Shown: piece by piece, positions 48,440-59,039 of the stretch
Position numbering within the stretch: position 1 is the first letter of the stretch
Layout: the number at the start of each line of letters is the position of its first letter
The notes under the pieces: generated by a model
Databases searched by the model: none
What the model was told of the DNA's origin: nothing
The model's input: only the letters and a program-made list of their open reading frames with translations
Assembly (NCBI GenBank): GCA_051294375.1
Contig: CM119271.1
Location: 304,721 to 368,720, forward strand
Direction: 5' to 3'
Source: Paraspadella gotoi
Lineage: Eukaryota > Chaetognatha
Length of the DNA: 64,000 bases
Position numbers and translations under genes: made by a program

Positions 48440-49833
48440 GGCGCGAAAAGGTAGATGTCCCTTCAGTTTTTCTCTCGGTATTTTGGAAGGGGAAGGGAAA
48501 AAAATCTGGAAACAAATATCTTCGTTTGTGTCAATCTATTTTTAGAAAAGCGAAGATTTTATATGGTTAAAAAGTCCATCTAATAATACTACGAGGACCC
48601 GTAATTTTTGACATCTTTGTAGGCATTATGGCGCCACTTATCATGGGTTTCAGTACGACTGATTTCTCGACCTCTTTTCCCTCTCCGGCTGATCGAGTAC
48701 CGAGTTATTTCAAAATAGCGAATTGCCTCACGTCCATCATCGTTCAGCCAATCCAATTGGCTCAGAGGGGAACGCACCATCCCAGGCGTTGCGTTCCATA
48801 CACAGTCCTAACGACTTCCCTCTGCGTTGGCAAAGCGAGACCGTCCTAGGGTAACCGCGCCAGTGACTGGAGGCGTCACTGAGGGTCGGAAGCCCCCAAA
48901 GCCAACAGTGAGATGCCCCATCCCAATGGGCATTACAGGGAACCCAGCTGTTGCCATAGAATCTTCGTTTCTTTCATTTTAACCAAAGACGAATCAGCAA
49001 TCGAAATAAAATTTACGCGGGACAAAGCAAAACGTAGAAAACATAAAAGCGCGAGGAAAACTCGGAAAATCTCGAGAAAAGAATGAAATTCGTTAAATTC
49101 CGATTAAAAACAAAACCCATATTAAGATGGGTTTACCAAATCCGTGTTTTTTATGCTTTTTATGTTATTTTTGTAAAAAGCGGCTGGTCCGAATTCGAGG
49201 CGTCATATGGAAGCTCGAGTAAACAAAAGTTTTTGTTGGCCGCCGCCATTATTTCTTTTTTTCTTTTTTTATTCAAAATCGAGAAGAAGAAAAAGAAGAA
49301 GACGAATTTGATTGAAGCGAAGATCCGGCGGAAAGAAGGAGAAACGAGAAGAAACAAAACGGCAATTCCATTTTAGGGAAGAACTTTTCGAGAAATAATG
49401 AATTAATGAATTGGTCAAAATAAGCACAATAATATTGAGAAGGAAAATACAGTAGGGTAAATTTTACTTTCGCCGACCGCGGTTTTCGTAGCTTTTGAAA
49501 ATTATTTAAAAATGCTTATTTACAAAAAAATTTAAAAAAATATTACCTAATTACCCTAACCCTAAACCCTCTTGACCGTAAATACCCCTAACCACCCCTT
49601 ACCCTAAACCACCCTTAACCCTAACCCCGGTCAGCGAAAGTAAAAGTAATCCATACTGTGAATTTTTAGAGGAATATCGCCAATTTTTAAAATAATCCGT
49701 ATTAATTTGTTTTTCCTTCATTTAATAAACATTAAACAAGCTGTCTTTCCTCCCCTACTCCCTCTTAAAGACCCTCCAAGTTTTCAAGAGAATTTCCTTC
49801 ACGAAATAAAGCATCAAAAATCGTGTTCACTGT
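48440..49833. other. Intergenic DNA between PSMD8 and ATE1
   Basis: Contains a SINE of family S2 at 48745-48958, part of a MITE B core (about 48170-48200 just inside PSMD8), and a C-rich telomere-like stretch (ACCCTAACCCTAAACCC) at about 49550-49630. No gene recognised. Confidence 0.6.
48745..48958 (+). repeat. SINE family S2, copy 1
   Basis: A tRNA-like head with A-box-like TTGGCTCAGAGGGG, different from family S1, followed by the same type of 3' domain (GGCGTCACTGAGGGTC ... CTGTTGCCATA). A matching copy lies at 52392-52611. Confidence 0.7.
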
Positions 49834-52800
49834 TCAGCGATGTCCGCGCAGAAGGACGAGACTTCGGGACAAGGATCCTCCAACGAGTCGAGAATAAAGT
49901 TTCACTTCCTCCCAGTCGTCGTCGTCGTCGTCGCCGTCTTCTTCTTCGTCTTTTCTGCGGCGAAGCTCATCCCGGTACGAAGCGAAGTCCATTATCGAAC
50001 CATCATAGAAAACCGTGACGCTGTACGGTAAAAATTATTTTTAAAAAATTAATCAAATCATCCAAACGTACCAAGATGGAAAAAAATTGTCGCGGTTCTG
50101 AAAAGTCGGTTAATTTCATTATCAAATATATTTTTTGGCCGGTAAATAGGTTTTAATATATAATATAACCTCATAGGACTGAATAAAAATATTATTTCTC
50201 AACAGCATAAAATTATTTAATGCATTCAAACACTTCCAAAAAAGGTTATCTCCAACTGTTTTCACCTATTTTTGATCAAGAGGACTTCTCACATTATTGT
50301 TAATATTATATCTCTAACATAATATTTTTTATCTGATTTAGGGCAAAGAAGCAATTAAAAAGATTGATCCCTATAAAACAAAAAAACAGGCTTGATTTGT
50401 TGTTGCATAATATGATGATACATTGTCTTTTATTTCAACAAGATCTTAATTTTTTTTTTACTTGTTTGATATTTGGTTCTGATAATACATCCAGAGGTAA
50501 ATAAAAATGATAACTTTAGTCATAGAAAGGACACCCGGAGAATTATAACTTTTATTGATATTTTACAATATAAAAAAATATTCTGAGCATTTACGCAATT
50601 AATATATTTTTAATACCACTATTTTTTGACATATGAATTAAGATTCATCCTTGAATCTATCATCATGGAGATGATACAATAATTATGTGACATGAGACGG
50701 AAAAAAGACAGGAATTTTTAATAGTAACGGTTTCACTCAAAAAGTAATAAAAAAGAACAGGAAATTAGTATAAATAAAAAGTGTAAATATGAAAAAAATA
50801 TAAATTTGACAGTTTTTGTTAATTTTTAATTAACAAATCATTAAAGTTTCAAAAAGTTGATCAATGATCATGAAGGTTATTGGATGGATGAATTTCACTG
50901 AGATATAGAAACATAAAACAAAACTTATTGAAAGATAAAGCGATTGGTCCAGGTCCCATTAAAATCGATCAAAGCCTCAGAAAGTTATAGGATGTCAAAG
51001 TCGATTGGTACAAAACATACTCGAGCTATTTTCAATGTTAAAAGGACGACAACGGTCAAAAGAAGCAGAAACGAATTAACTTCTCGCCCAAGTCGGGAAT
51101 TCGCCCGTCTGGCGAGATAAAAAATAAAATAAAAAAAAAATTTTGACATTATTTAGTATTTTGATAATATAAAATAGCATCCATCCGTTTTTTTTTTCAT
51201 GATCTTTAATAAACACATTAACAATATTTATACCAGACTTCTCTAAGTTTGTAACCTGTTACGCCTTACTGCCCAATCAAAGTTATATAATATGTCCAAA
51301 GTCAGGGGCAAGATAGCTTATTTATTAAATGAATGGATAATTTTTATATTGGTTGTACCAATTTCATAAAATTCAGCTCCTTGTATTTTGATGCTAGTGC
51401 GGAGTACAATAAGTATTCCCCGATCTAATACTTAAGGGAGTGGTCTTTTCATACAATTGAAACATTCTTTGAAATATTTTCCACTTCATTGATAGGGAAG
51501 CCAGGCAGCCAGGCACTCTGGGAGTGAATAAACAAGACTGTGAGAGAGTCTTGATTGAAAGCTTGCAGGGACCTGCTATGTCATTATCTTGTAAGAGTGA
51601 TGGAGGCCTTAAACCACCAAAGCCTGTCCAAAGTCAGGGGCAAGATAGCTTATTTATTAAATGAATGGATAATTTTTATATTGGTTGTACCAATTTCATA
51701 ATGTTTTATTAACTGTGTAGTGTGTATAAAAGGATCACTCCCTTGAGTATGAGATAGGAAAAACGAAATTATTCTCTGCACAAGCATCAAGATACTAGGA
51801 GCTGTCTTATGAAATTGGTACGATCAATATATTAACAAATGACCCAACTAAAAATGTGCCACTCTGGCACAATCGAAGCCCCAACCTTCCGGCGTCGACT
51901 TCCTCGTCCTTATCCTCCCCCTCGGTGCTCAATTTCGCGTAGCCGGATTTGTCCAACTTGGGCGTGGCCGCCTCGACCGGCACCCACGAGTAGGTGGCGG
52001 GACAGAGGAGTTCTGATGGCCTGTAAGAAGCTTTGTAACGCATCTTGGGACAGGAGTGGATGTAGTAGCCCATGTAGTAGTGACGGAGCTCGGGAAGGCG
52101 AGCAGAGAGAAGGCGAGCGGTGTGGATTTCGTGAAGGGCGGAAAAAACGCCGGGGCTGAGGAATCTTGAAGGGAAGAGACAAGGGAAATCCTCCTTTCAG
52201 CCAATCCCAATGACCAACCATCCCAATCGTGGGTTCCTGCCACATACTACAATTTCGCGCCGTCTTAGCACAAGATTGGCGGACGGGCGGTTCTGGAGTG
52301 ACCACAAGAGTGGAGCTTTCGAGAACAAAATTTTTATTTCAAATTTACTACTGTGGCGGTATATTCACACCGCCTCACCTCCAGCTTCATACAGCCAATC
52401 CCATTGGCTCTTAGGGGAAACGCACCATTCCAAACGTTGGGTTCCATCCACAGTCCTAATAACTTTCGCGTTGGCAAAGCGAGACTGTCCCAGGGTAACC
52501 GGGCGAGTGACAGGAGGCGACAGGAGGCGTCACTGAGGGTCGGTAGCCCCTAAAGCCAAGAGTGAGATTCCCCATCCCAATGTGCATCACAGACAACCCG
52601 GCTGTTGCCATATTACAATAATAATTTTGCAACGAAGTAGAGTATTTTGAAAAAACTTCGATCTCAACTCACCCGAAGTCTGGGTCGTAGTAGAGATAAA
52701 CCGAAGAGAGGCACGAGGGAAGGATGTCGACGACGCCGACGGCGACGAGGCGATCCTCGAGCCAGTATTGCTGATGGAACGAGCCGAGGCCAGTCGCAGG

Positions 52801-53788
52801 AGTCGCAGGAGTCGCAGGAGCGGCAGGGGCGAACAAATCCGCGGCGGGGATCTCAAAATCGAGACGTCCGAAGTCTTTAGGTTCGAAGACGAGCGGCGAA
52901 TCGCAGAGAAAATTCACGAAGGAAGATTTCGTGATCTCGTCGGGTGAATCTGTAAAGATTCGAGGATTATTTGCTTCAGTTTCGATCTTTTGAATTCTTT
53001 TACTTTTTTTTCAAGAAACTGACCTCCGTGGATGATTCTCTGGTACTTTGCGTAGAGGTGGAAACTCTCGTCGAGCGTTCTTTGGAATTCCTGAGAGGGT
53101 GGGTGAGACCGGACGACGACAATGCGAAGGGAGCGTTTGGGAGCGGAAGACCCGAGATCCAAGGGAGATAGGTGAGAGAAAGAAGGTAGCGTAGGTCTAG
53201 TCGTAGTCGCCCCCTCAGCAGCCGCCACCGCAGCCACCCCGCCCGACCCTTTAGCCGCCTGTTTAGCCAATTTCCTTTCTCGCCTCAGCTTCTTGGTCTT
53301 GACGCACCGAGGTTTGTTGGGATCGGCGCCGCATCCCGGCGTCACGATTTTTGGCGTTATTCCGGTAGAGTAGTCAATAGTCGACGCTGGCGGAGCCCCT
53401 CCGGCGGTCGACGCATCATCGAACGTCAAATACTTGATCCAACGTCTTTGCACTTTCTTTTGCGACTTGGACGGTGAGAAGAGGAGAAGGCGGCACCTGA
53501 CAGTATAGGACGGGCAGCAGGTGGCGTCCATGGTCGGCTTGTAGACGTACTGGCCGCATCGACGCCAACCCCGGTCAAGGAGATCCTAAGAGGGAGGGGA
53601 ATAAGTGAGCGGATAAACGGATATGGGGACTGAGACCTAACCAGTCCTAACTTTATTTGGAACCTCACCTGATAATCTCTACAGGTGAGTTTTATCGCCC
53701 ACATTCCTAGACTGAAGCAAGAGTCTTTGGCCTTGCAATAGCCGCAATCGGTGCCCCGGTGATCGGGAAAAAAGTCGACAATGGACAT
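49834..53788 (-). CDS. ATE1: Arginyl-tRNA--protein transferase ATE1, 5 exons
   Basis: Adds Arg to N-terminal Asp/Glu (or oxidised Cys), creating N-degrons. Exons from the start: 53669-53788, 53024-53585, 52673-52949, 51886-52155, 49834-50020; 471 residues. The N-terminal domain has the conserved cysteines (DCGYCKAKDSC, TCCPSYTVRCR); the GNAT-like C-terminal domain shows GSFHQQYWLEDRLVAVGVVD, SSVYLYYDPDF, YYMGYYIHSCPKMRYK and CPATYSWVP. The last exon is easy to miss: 1.9 kb away, it encodes VFYDGSIMDFASYR ... VKLYSRLVGGSLSRSLVL, aligning with the end of known ATE1 proteins, and only this exon restores phase. A plus-strand frame of 63 codons opposite it is an antisense shadow. The final intron is full of MITE copies; the intron 52156-52672 carries a SINE. 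Confidence 0.93.
50071..50815. repeat. Truncated copy of the CCATGATGG (TA) MITE
   Basis: Follows TA at 50069-50070, begins CCAAGATGGAAAAAAA and TGTCGCGGTT, and stays similar to 56673-57400 for about 740 bases, but the right inverted end is missing. In the last ATE1 intron. Confidence 0.65.
51290..51840. mobile_element. MITE family B cluster
   Basis: Ends GGTTGTACCAATTTCATAA (about 51350-51371 and 51684-51704) and the inverse TTATGAAATTGGTACGATC (about 51808-51826), with two copies of CAAAGTCAGGGGCAAGATAGC and the GCAGGGACCTGC palindrome core between. It looks like overlapping or tandem insertions. Other copies: 9105, 10770, 35640 and 59500. Confidence 0.6.
52392..52611 (+). repeat. SINE family S2, copy 2
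   Basis: Matches 48745-48958 from CAGCCAATC to GTTGCCATA. A 12-base GGCGACAGGA-type duplication occurs before the GGCGTCACTGAGGGTC block. In an ATE1 intron. Confidence 0.7.
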
Positions 53789-53949
53789 GATTTCACTGCA
53801 GAATCACTTCTAACAAAATACTAATATATCTAAAGGGGCATTTACGAAAAACAGTTTACTGGTTAGGTTGTCAAGTTTCGAGAGAGTAGAGGCGGGAATT
53901 GACTGTCCAGTGTCCACAGAGCTCTCTGCTGAGTCTCTCTCTCTAACTT

Positions 53950-54603
53950 CTAAGGTTTTTTGTCGGGAGGCGTGAGGCGAAAGTTTTTCAATTCATCCAT
54001 AACGTCTTTCTTCAAGTCTCGCCAAAGCGAATTGTGCTCTTGCTCGGGGAATATTAGAGCGGGATACCTGAGACGAAGAGAATTTCGTTAACAAATTCTC
54101 CCAATAATCGCTAACTTTAAAGCACACAAAAAATATTTTTTTCTCTTTTAATTCCTCCACTTTTGTTCTCTTTGTTCCATCCAAACTCAAAACTGTAAAT
54201 TGTAACGAGGCGAAAGATCAACTGGAAAGCCCCAGACACCTTAACATCTCCGCTCTTCCTATCGACTATTTCACTCTCTCTCTCTCTCCTTTCTTACTCA
54301 TTCCTCTCCTCATCCTCCCACTCTCAAAAGTTTTCCTCCCTTCTTAAAATTTAAATATAAGTTCCTATTTCCCCCCACATTCTCTCCCCTTCTTCCTCAC
54401 TTTTCCGGTCGAAAAAAACTGTGGATGATGACGACGCAATCGCAGACAAAGACGCCGCCCAAGATAAACGCGAGGACGCGAAGGCCGTTATTGTCGCCGC
54501 GAAAGTAGCCGACGCAGCGGTTAAGAAACAGATGGGCGCGGGAGACGGGGACCGGGGGGGTGGAGTTGCGGGGCAGGACGTACGGTACGGACGGGCGAGT
54601 CAT
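53950..54603 (-). CDS. Small single-pass membrane protein, family not recognised, 2 exons
   Basis: Exons 54401-54603 and 53950-54067; 106 residues. The splice joins AA|GTGAGG to CAG|G and keeps the frame (FFRPEK-YPALIF). An N-terminal proline-rich stretch precedes one hydrophobic helix (about residues 44-63: RVLAFILGGVFVCDCVVIIH), followed by a charged C-terminal part (HNSLWRDLKKDVMDELKNF). Size and layout resemble small mitochondrial inner-membrane or SMIM proteins, but I see no family motif. Coding-type GC content, correct splicing and a conserved-looking amphipathic tail support a real gene. It lies 161 bases upstream of... i.e. its stop is 161 bases from the ATE1 start, the tightest spacing here. 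Confidence 0.65.
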
Positions 54604-54994
54604 GATCGTAAGATTGGAGTCCCCAAGTCGATTTGGGGGGGGGAGGGAAATCGAAAATATAACGGGAGTAGGTGAAGGAGTTTTTTTTAACCAGTGCTTA
54701 ACACAAAAGAGGGTATTATCAGAATTCTGAGAGTGGAAGGTAATTTTTAATAAAATCGGTTCACAGGAAATAATTCTGTTCATTTCAGTAGGAAATGTGT
54801 AAACGAGGTGGAGAATAACTCGGGACAACAACAAATTGGAAAAAAATATATGCAATGCAACGTATTGAATTAAATTACAATGATGATAATAATAATAATA
54901 ATAATAATAAAACACGAGTCAACGAAAAAAAAGCCATCATCTGCTAAGAGAGCCAGACTCCCCTTCTCCCCAAACATATTTCTCCGATGAAACT
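54604..54994. other. Spacer between the small membrane protein gene and CRIPT
   Basis: 391 bases with an (AAT)n tract at about 54887-54909; no other feature. Confidence 0.6.
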
Positions 54995-55297
54995 TCACGT
55001 AGACGTTTGCCGATAGTTTTTCGTCTCCAGCACCTTTTTTCCGCACATTGCGCAAATGCCCTTCTTGTAGGCGCATCCTTGGCAGTAGTGGGAACCGACT
55101 TGATGCACCGTCGTCTTACAGATGCGGCATTTTCCGAATTCGGAGGTGTAAGGATTAAAACGGGCTCGTTTGGAGGTGAGGGCTTTGTTCTCGCCGACGC
55201 GTCTTCCTCCCGACTCGGTCGTGTTGCGCGCGCCGTCCTTCCACTTGTCCGGAGTGATGACGCGCCCGAGTTTTCGTTCGCACTTTTCGCAAACCAT
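54995..55297 (-). CDS. CRIPT: CRIPT, cysteine-rich PDZ-binding protein, single exon
   Basis: A 100-residue protein covering the whole family: MVCEKCERKLG at the N terminus, TPDKWKDGARNT, then the zinc-binding part with CRICKTTVHQVGSHYCQGCAYKKGICAMCGK. In vertebrates CRIPT binds the third PDZ domain of PSD-95 through a C-terminal QTSV and is also a minor-spliceosome component. Here the C terminus is NYRQTST: the QTS core is kept but the last residue is Thr, not a hydrophobic residue, so class I PDZ binding may be weakened (inference). No intron in the coding region. Confidence 0.96.
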   Translation of the reverse strand: MVCEKCERKLGRVITPDKWKDGARNTTESGGRRVGENKALTSKRARFNPYTSEFGKCRICKTTVHQVGSHYCQGCAYKKGICAMCGKKVLETKNYRQTST

Positions 55298-55699
55298 TTC
55301 TGGTTTTTTTTTTTCCTTTAAGGCCTTTAAGTTTCGTTCACAAAAATGAAAAAGTATGTTTAACTTTTTTTTTTTTACTAATAATTCGTCTTTGTGGATT
55401 TTAAATTGGGCTTCTATTCATCTAAAATGGAGATGAAAATATTTATAAGTAAAATTGACCAGCGAAACATTGTTAAAACGAAGACTAAAAGAATTCTACT
55501 CCTCGTATAAAAAATCACAGCGCATCAACAACATTCAACAATAACAATGGACAAAAAAAAATCACTGGGAATATAACAATAATACCGATCTAAGATTTAA
55601 AGTGAGGCACTTGAATCGAGATTTCCCTCTTTCTTCCGCCCAATAATCTAGTCACGTCCTCCTTGTCATCTCCTACCATTTTCTCTCCTCTCCTCATTG
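55298..55699. other. Spacer between CRIPT and SLC35B3
   Basis: 402 bases, AT-rich; no gene or repeat recognised. Confidence 0.6.
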
Positions 55700-58600
55700 T
55701 CAAACATATTCCAACCCTTCCTCCATCCTTCCTCCTCCACGCCTCTTCCACCGCCAGGCGGCGCGCAGGGTCCTATTGGCGGCGGCGTGGAAGGCGTCGA
55801 CGAAGACGCGCGGGTGATTTTTGTTGGCGACGTTGAGGTAGATGCCCGCCAGGACGAGGAACCCACTCCAAGCGTAGCGCGGGCTGAAAGGTTTGGCGAA
55901 GAAGAGGAAGGAGAGGAGGATGGTGACGGACTTGCGGAGCGTGGTGACGGTGACGGCGACGAGGGCACCGTGGGACGCGACAAGGGCGAGGACCTTTGGT
56001 GGGGTGAGGGGCGGTTAAGAGTAATAGTAAGAGTAAGAGTAATAGATTAAGGTTAACTGCTAAAAGCGTATCAAAACTTTCAGGAGTTTAGCTAAATGTT
56101 AAATTCGAATGACGGCAAGATTGCCTAATGCCTATGGTGATGGCTTTGCGAACCCTCAGTGACCGTGACTCGTATGTTGAATGCGGTCTTATCACATTTT
56201 AGCCAGAACCGGGATACCCAGGGATTAAACCCGGGAAGCACGGTTGACACGAGTTGAATTCGCCTGCTCAGCCATATAGACGAGGCATCAAATAATTCAC
56301 ATCAAAATCTACAAAATAAAAGCCGAACAACCCATAATTTTTTTTCGTTGCTAACCACGTTAACGCCGAGGTATCCAGCAAGTGAGAAGAGCAGGGCGTA
56401 ACCGAGAGTAGGCCCTGGGTGAGCAGCGCAGAAGGTAAGGGCGTCCAGAAGGTCGCCCTTTATTAACAGACCCACGAAGAGATAGACGGCGCCGATGGAG
56501 TAGGAATACAACACCATCTCCGCCGTCGAGCTCGAGTGCGCCTTCATCGCCTTCTCTTGAACGTTGCCTGCGTGAGGGGAGGGGGAGAAGGGAGTTATCC
56601 TAATTAATCATAAGTCAGCTGGAATCACAAAAATAATTAAAAGTATAATTAAGTTATTATGATAAATAACTACCATGATGGAAAAAAAAAGTATCGCGGT
56701 TTGGAAAAGCCAGTTAATTTTATTATCAAATATATTTTTGGCTAATAAATAAGTTTTAATAGGTAATATGATCTCCCTAAGACTGAATAAAATGATTATT
56801 TCTCAACAGCATTAAATTATTCAATACATTCAAATACTTCCAAAAGACGTTGTCTCTAACTGTTTTCACTTCTTTTTGATTAAGAGAACTACTCATATTA
56901 TTGTTAAAATTATATCTCTGACATAATATTTTTTATCAGATTTGGGGTAAAAATATTCCTTAGCAAGCAGTGAAAAAGATTTATCTTCTATAAAGTAAAC
57001 CAGGCTTGAGTTGTTGCTGCATAATGTGATAATTCATTATTTTTCACTTCAACAAAATCTTTATTTTTTTATTTTTGGACTTGTTTGACACTTGATTCTG
57101 ATAATACATCCAAAGGTAAATAAAAATGATAACTTTGCTTACAGAAAGGTTACCCGGAACCTTATAACTTTTATTGATATTTTAAAATTTAAAAATAATA
57201 TTTTGTAACATCTACATCAATGTATTTTTAATATTGCCCTTTTTTTGACATATGAATAAAGATTCATCCTTGAATCTATCCTAATAAAAATAATGCAATA
57301 ACCATTTGACATGAGACTGAAAAAAGGCAGATATTTTTAATAGTATTGGTTAAACTCAAAAAGTAATAAAAAAGAACCGGAAATGAGTATAAATAAAAAG
57401 TATAGATATAAAAAATATAAAAATGAAAGAAGCATTTTTTTGGACAACGCATTTTCATTTACATGGAACTCCTGTATTTTTTGTCATACATAAATAAGAT
57501 ACAGCTTATATGAATCACAAAAGGCTAAAGTTTCTTAATATCTAAATTTTAATTTTTTATTCTGACATCAAAATGCCGAAAAATAACTGGAAAGTAACCG
57601 CGACACTTTTTTTTTCCATCATGGTAATTAATTAAACCTTCAGGGCAATAGAATAAAAATTTATCAAGATTTAATCAAAACACGACAATATGCAAATAAG
57701 TTTGACGAACTCAATCTCATTTGAAATAATTTACATATTAATCTGCTACATAAAAAATGTATCAAGTGAAATTAGAAGAAACCAGTGGCTGGGGCAATAC
57801 ATGTAAATCACTTTCACGGGCTTAAAATGAACTGTGACTGCGGTACTAATAATATTTTGTAATAATAGTATAAAAAATAAAAATAATATTATTTTTAAAC
57901 TAAAATTAATTGCTATTTTATTTTTATTTGTAAAGCCATCTGGTTTATTAAGACTAAAACAAACAAAAATTGCTATATTGTATAAAGCTATGCAAGAGAA
58001 GATCTAGTGGGTGCAGACAGAAGAGCAAATTTCTATAGAAAGTAAAGGAAGAAAAATTATATAGACGAGAAAAAAAAAATTGGAAAAAAAAATTTACAAT
58101 TTTAAGGGTCAAGTAAAATCACTTTAGTGATTTACAATAACATTGAATTATTATTAAACTTGACGACTTCTCACCGATGACTGCGTCGGCCATGAGCGCC
58201 ACCGACACTAGAAAGACACCTGTCGGGTCGAAGTTGGGATGGAGACTAACGTCGGTCAGAGTGAAGAAGACGAGACCGACGGTCATGAGAAGAGCGGCAG
58301 ACACGTCGATCAACCCGTACGTTTTGCCCTAAATTGATAACGAAGAGCAAGATTAACAACAAATGAATGTACATAACAATAAACTTAGTGGTAAAATTGG
58401 TTTTAACCAATACTATTGGTCCAATAGTCAAAAGATGAAGATCGACAATTCTGAAATTTGCCTCTCTTGTCTTTGACTCAACGTAATGCCCACCAAGCCC
58501 CCCCCCCCCCCCGACCCCCCGTTTCCATTCTTTCTCGCCTCTCACCTGAATAAAGACTCCCCCAATCATGACCGGGATGAGCTTGCAGCTCTTGAAGATG

Positions 58601-59039
58601 ACCTGCGTGGGATAGTTGAGATGCGCGACGCTAACGTTGGAGCAAGCCATCGTGGTCACGGTCAGCAAGGCGATGAGGGAGTAGATCCGCAGCGGCGTCC
58701 GGCGCCGCCTCGCCTCCGTCGGCGACAAGAGGAAAAGTTCTACGACGCCGAAGGTCGAGTAGCAGAGAAACTGGACGAAGGTGAGGAACCAACCGAAGGG
58801 TCGGAATCCTTCCAGGCTGAAGATGAGTTCCTGGAGATAACCGTAGAGAAGGAAGGTGGCAAGACGCCCACGCTGAGTCCGACCAGGCGATGCCATCTGG
58901 GCAGGCGGGCGAGGTCGTAAGAGAAGAGAGTGATAGGGCCGTGAGGATGGTAGGTCATGGGGGGAGGTTGGGGTGCGGGCGGAGGAGGGATACCATCGAT
59001 GCAAGGTTGCGATGGAGAGGCCAAGTCACCGGAGGTCAT
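55700..59039 (-). CDS. SLC35B3: SLC35B3-type PAPS transporter, 4 exons, possible frameshift near the start
   Basis: Golgi carrier for the sulfate donor PAPS, nucleotide-sugar transporter family. Exons: 58546-58896 or 59039, 58175-58328, 56356-56567, 55700-55993. Blocks: YGYLQELIFSLEGF, HLNYPTQVIFKSCKLIPVMIGGVFIQGK, DVSAALLMTVGLVFFTLTD, MADAVIGNVQEKAMK, EMVLYSYSIGAVYLF, GALVAVTVTTLRKS, LSFLFFAKPF and WSGFLVLAGIYLNV. Two starts conflict. The ATG at 59039 opens a family-like N terminus up to LVGLSVGV, but the frame that continues as ATFLLYGYLQE is shifted by one base at about 58860-58861. The ATG at 58896 is already in the downstream frame and gives 336 residues, with a basic leader replacing most of helix 1. 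Either a one-base deletion (real or assembly) or use of the inner start. Confidence 0.88.
56105..56287 (-). repeat. SINE family S1, minus-strand diverged copy
   Basis: The reverse complement carries TGGCTGAGCAGG, GGTTTAATCCC and CCCGGTTCTGGC followed by GTCACTGAGGGT. More diverged than the copies at 25812 and 26287. In the last SLC35B3 intron. Confidence 0.7.
56673..57624. mobile_element. MITE with CCATGATGG ends and TA target
   Basis: TA at 56671-56672 and 57625-57626 flank inverted ends CCATGATGGAAAAAAA followed by GT-x-TCGCGGTT on both sides. 952 bases, AT-rich, no coding capacity. TA duplication suggests mobilisation by a Tc1/mariner-type transposase. Partial relatives at 50071-50815 and 29215-29270. 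Confidence 0.75.

Noticed and set aside
49840-50031. 63-codon plus-strand ORF with a hydrophobic core
   Set aside because: It is exactly antisense to the last ATE1 exon, which has family similarity and correct splice phase; the hydrophobic run is the complement of GAC repeats.
55290-55330. Spliced-leader acceptor before CRIPT
   Set aside because: The minus strand has CAG before the ATG, but it is preceded by A, not pyrimidines, so no trans-splice site can be claimed.
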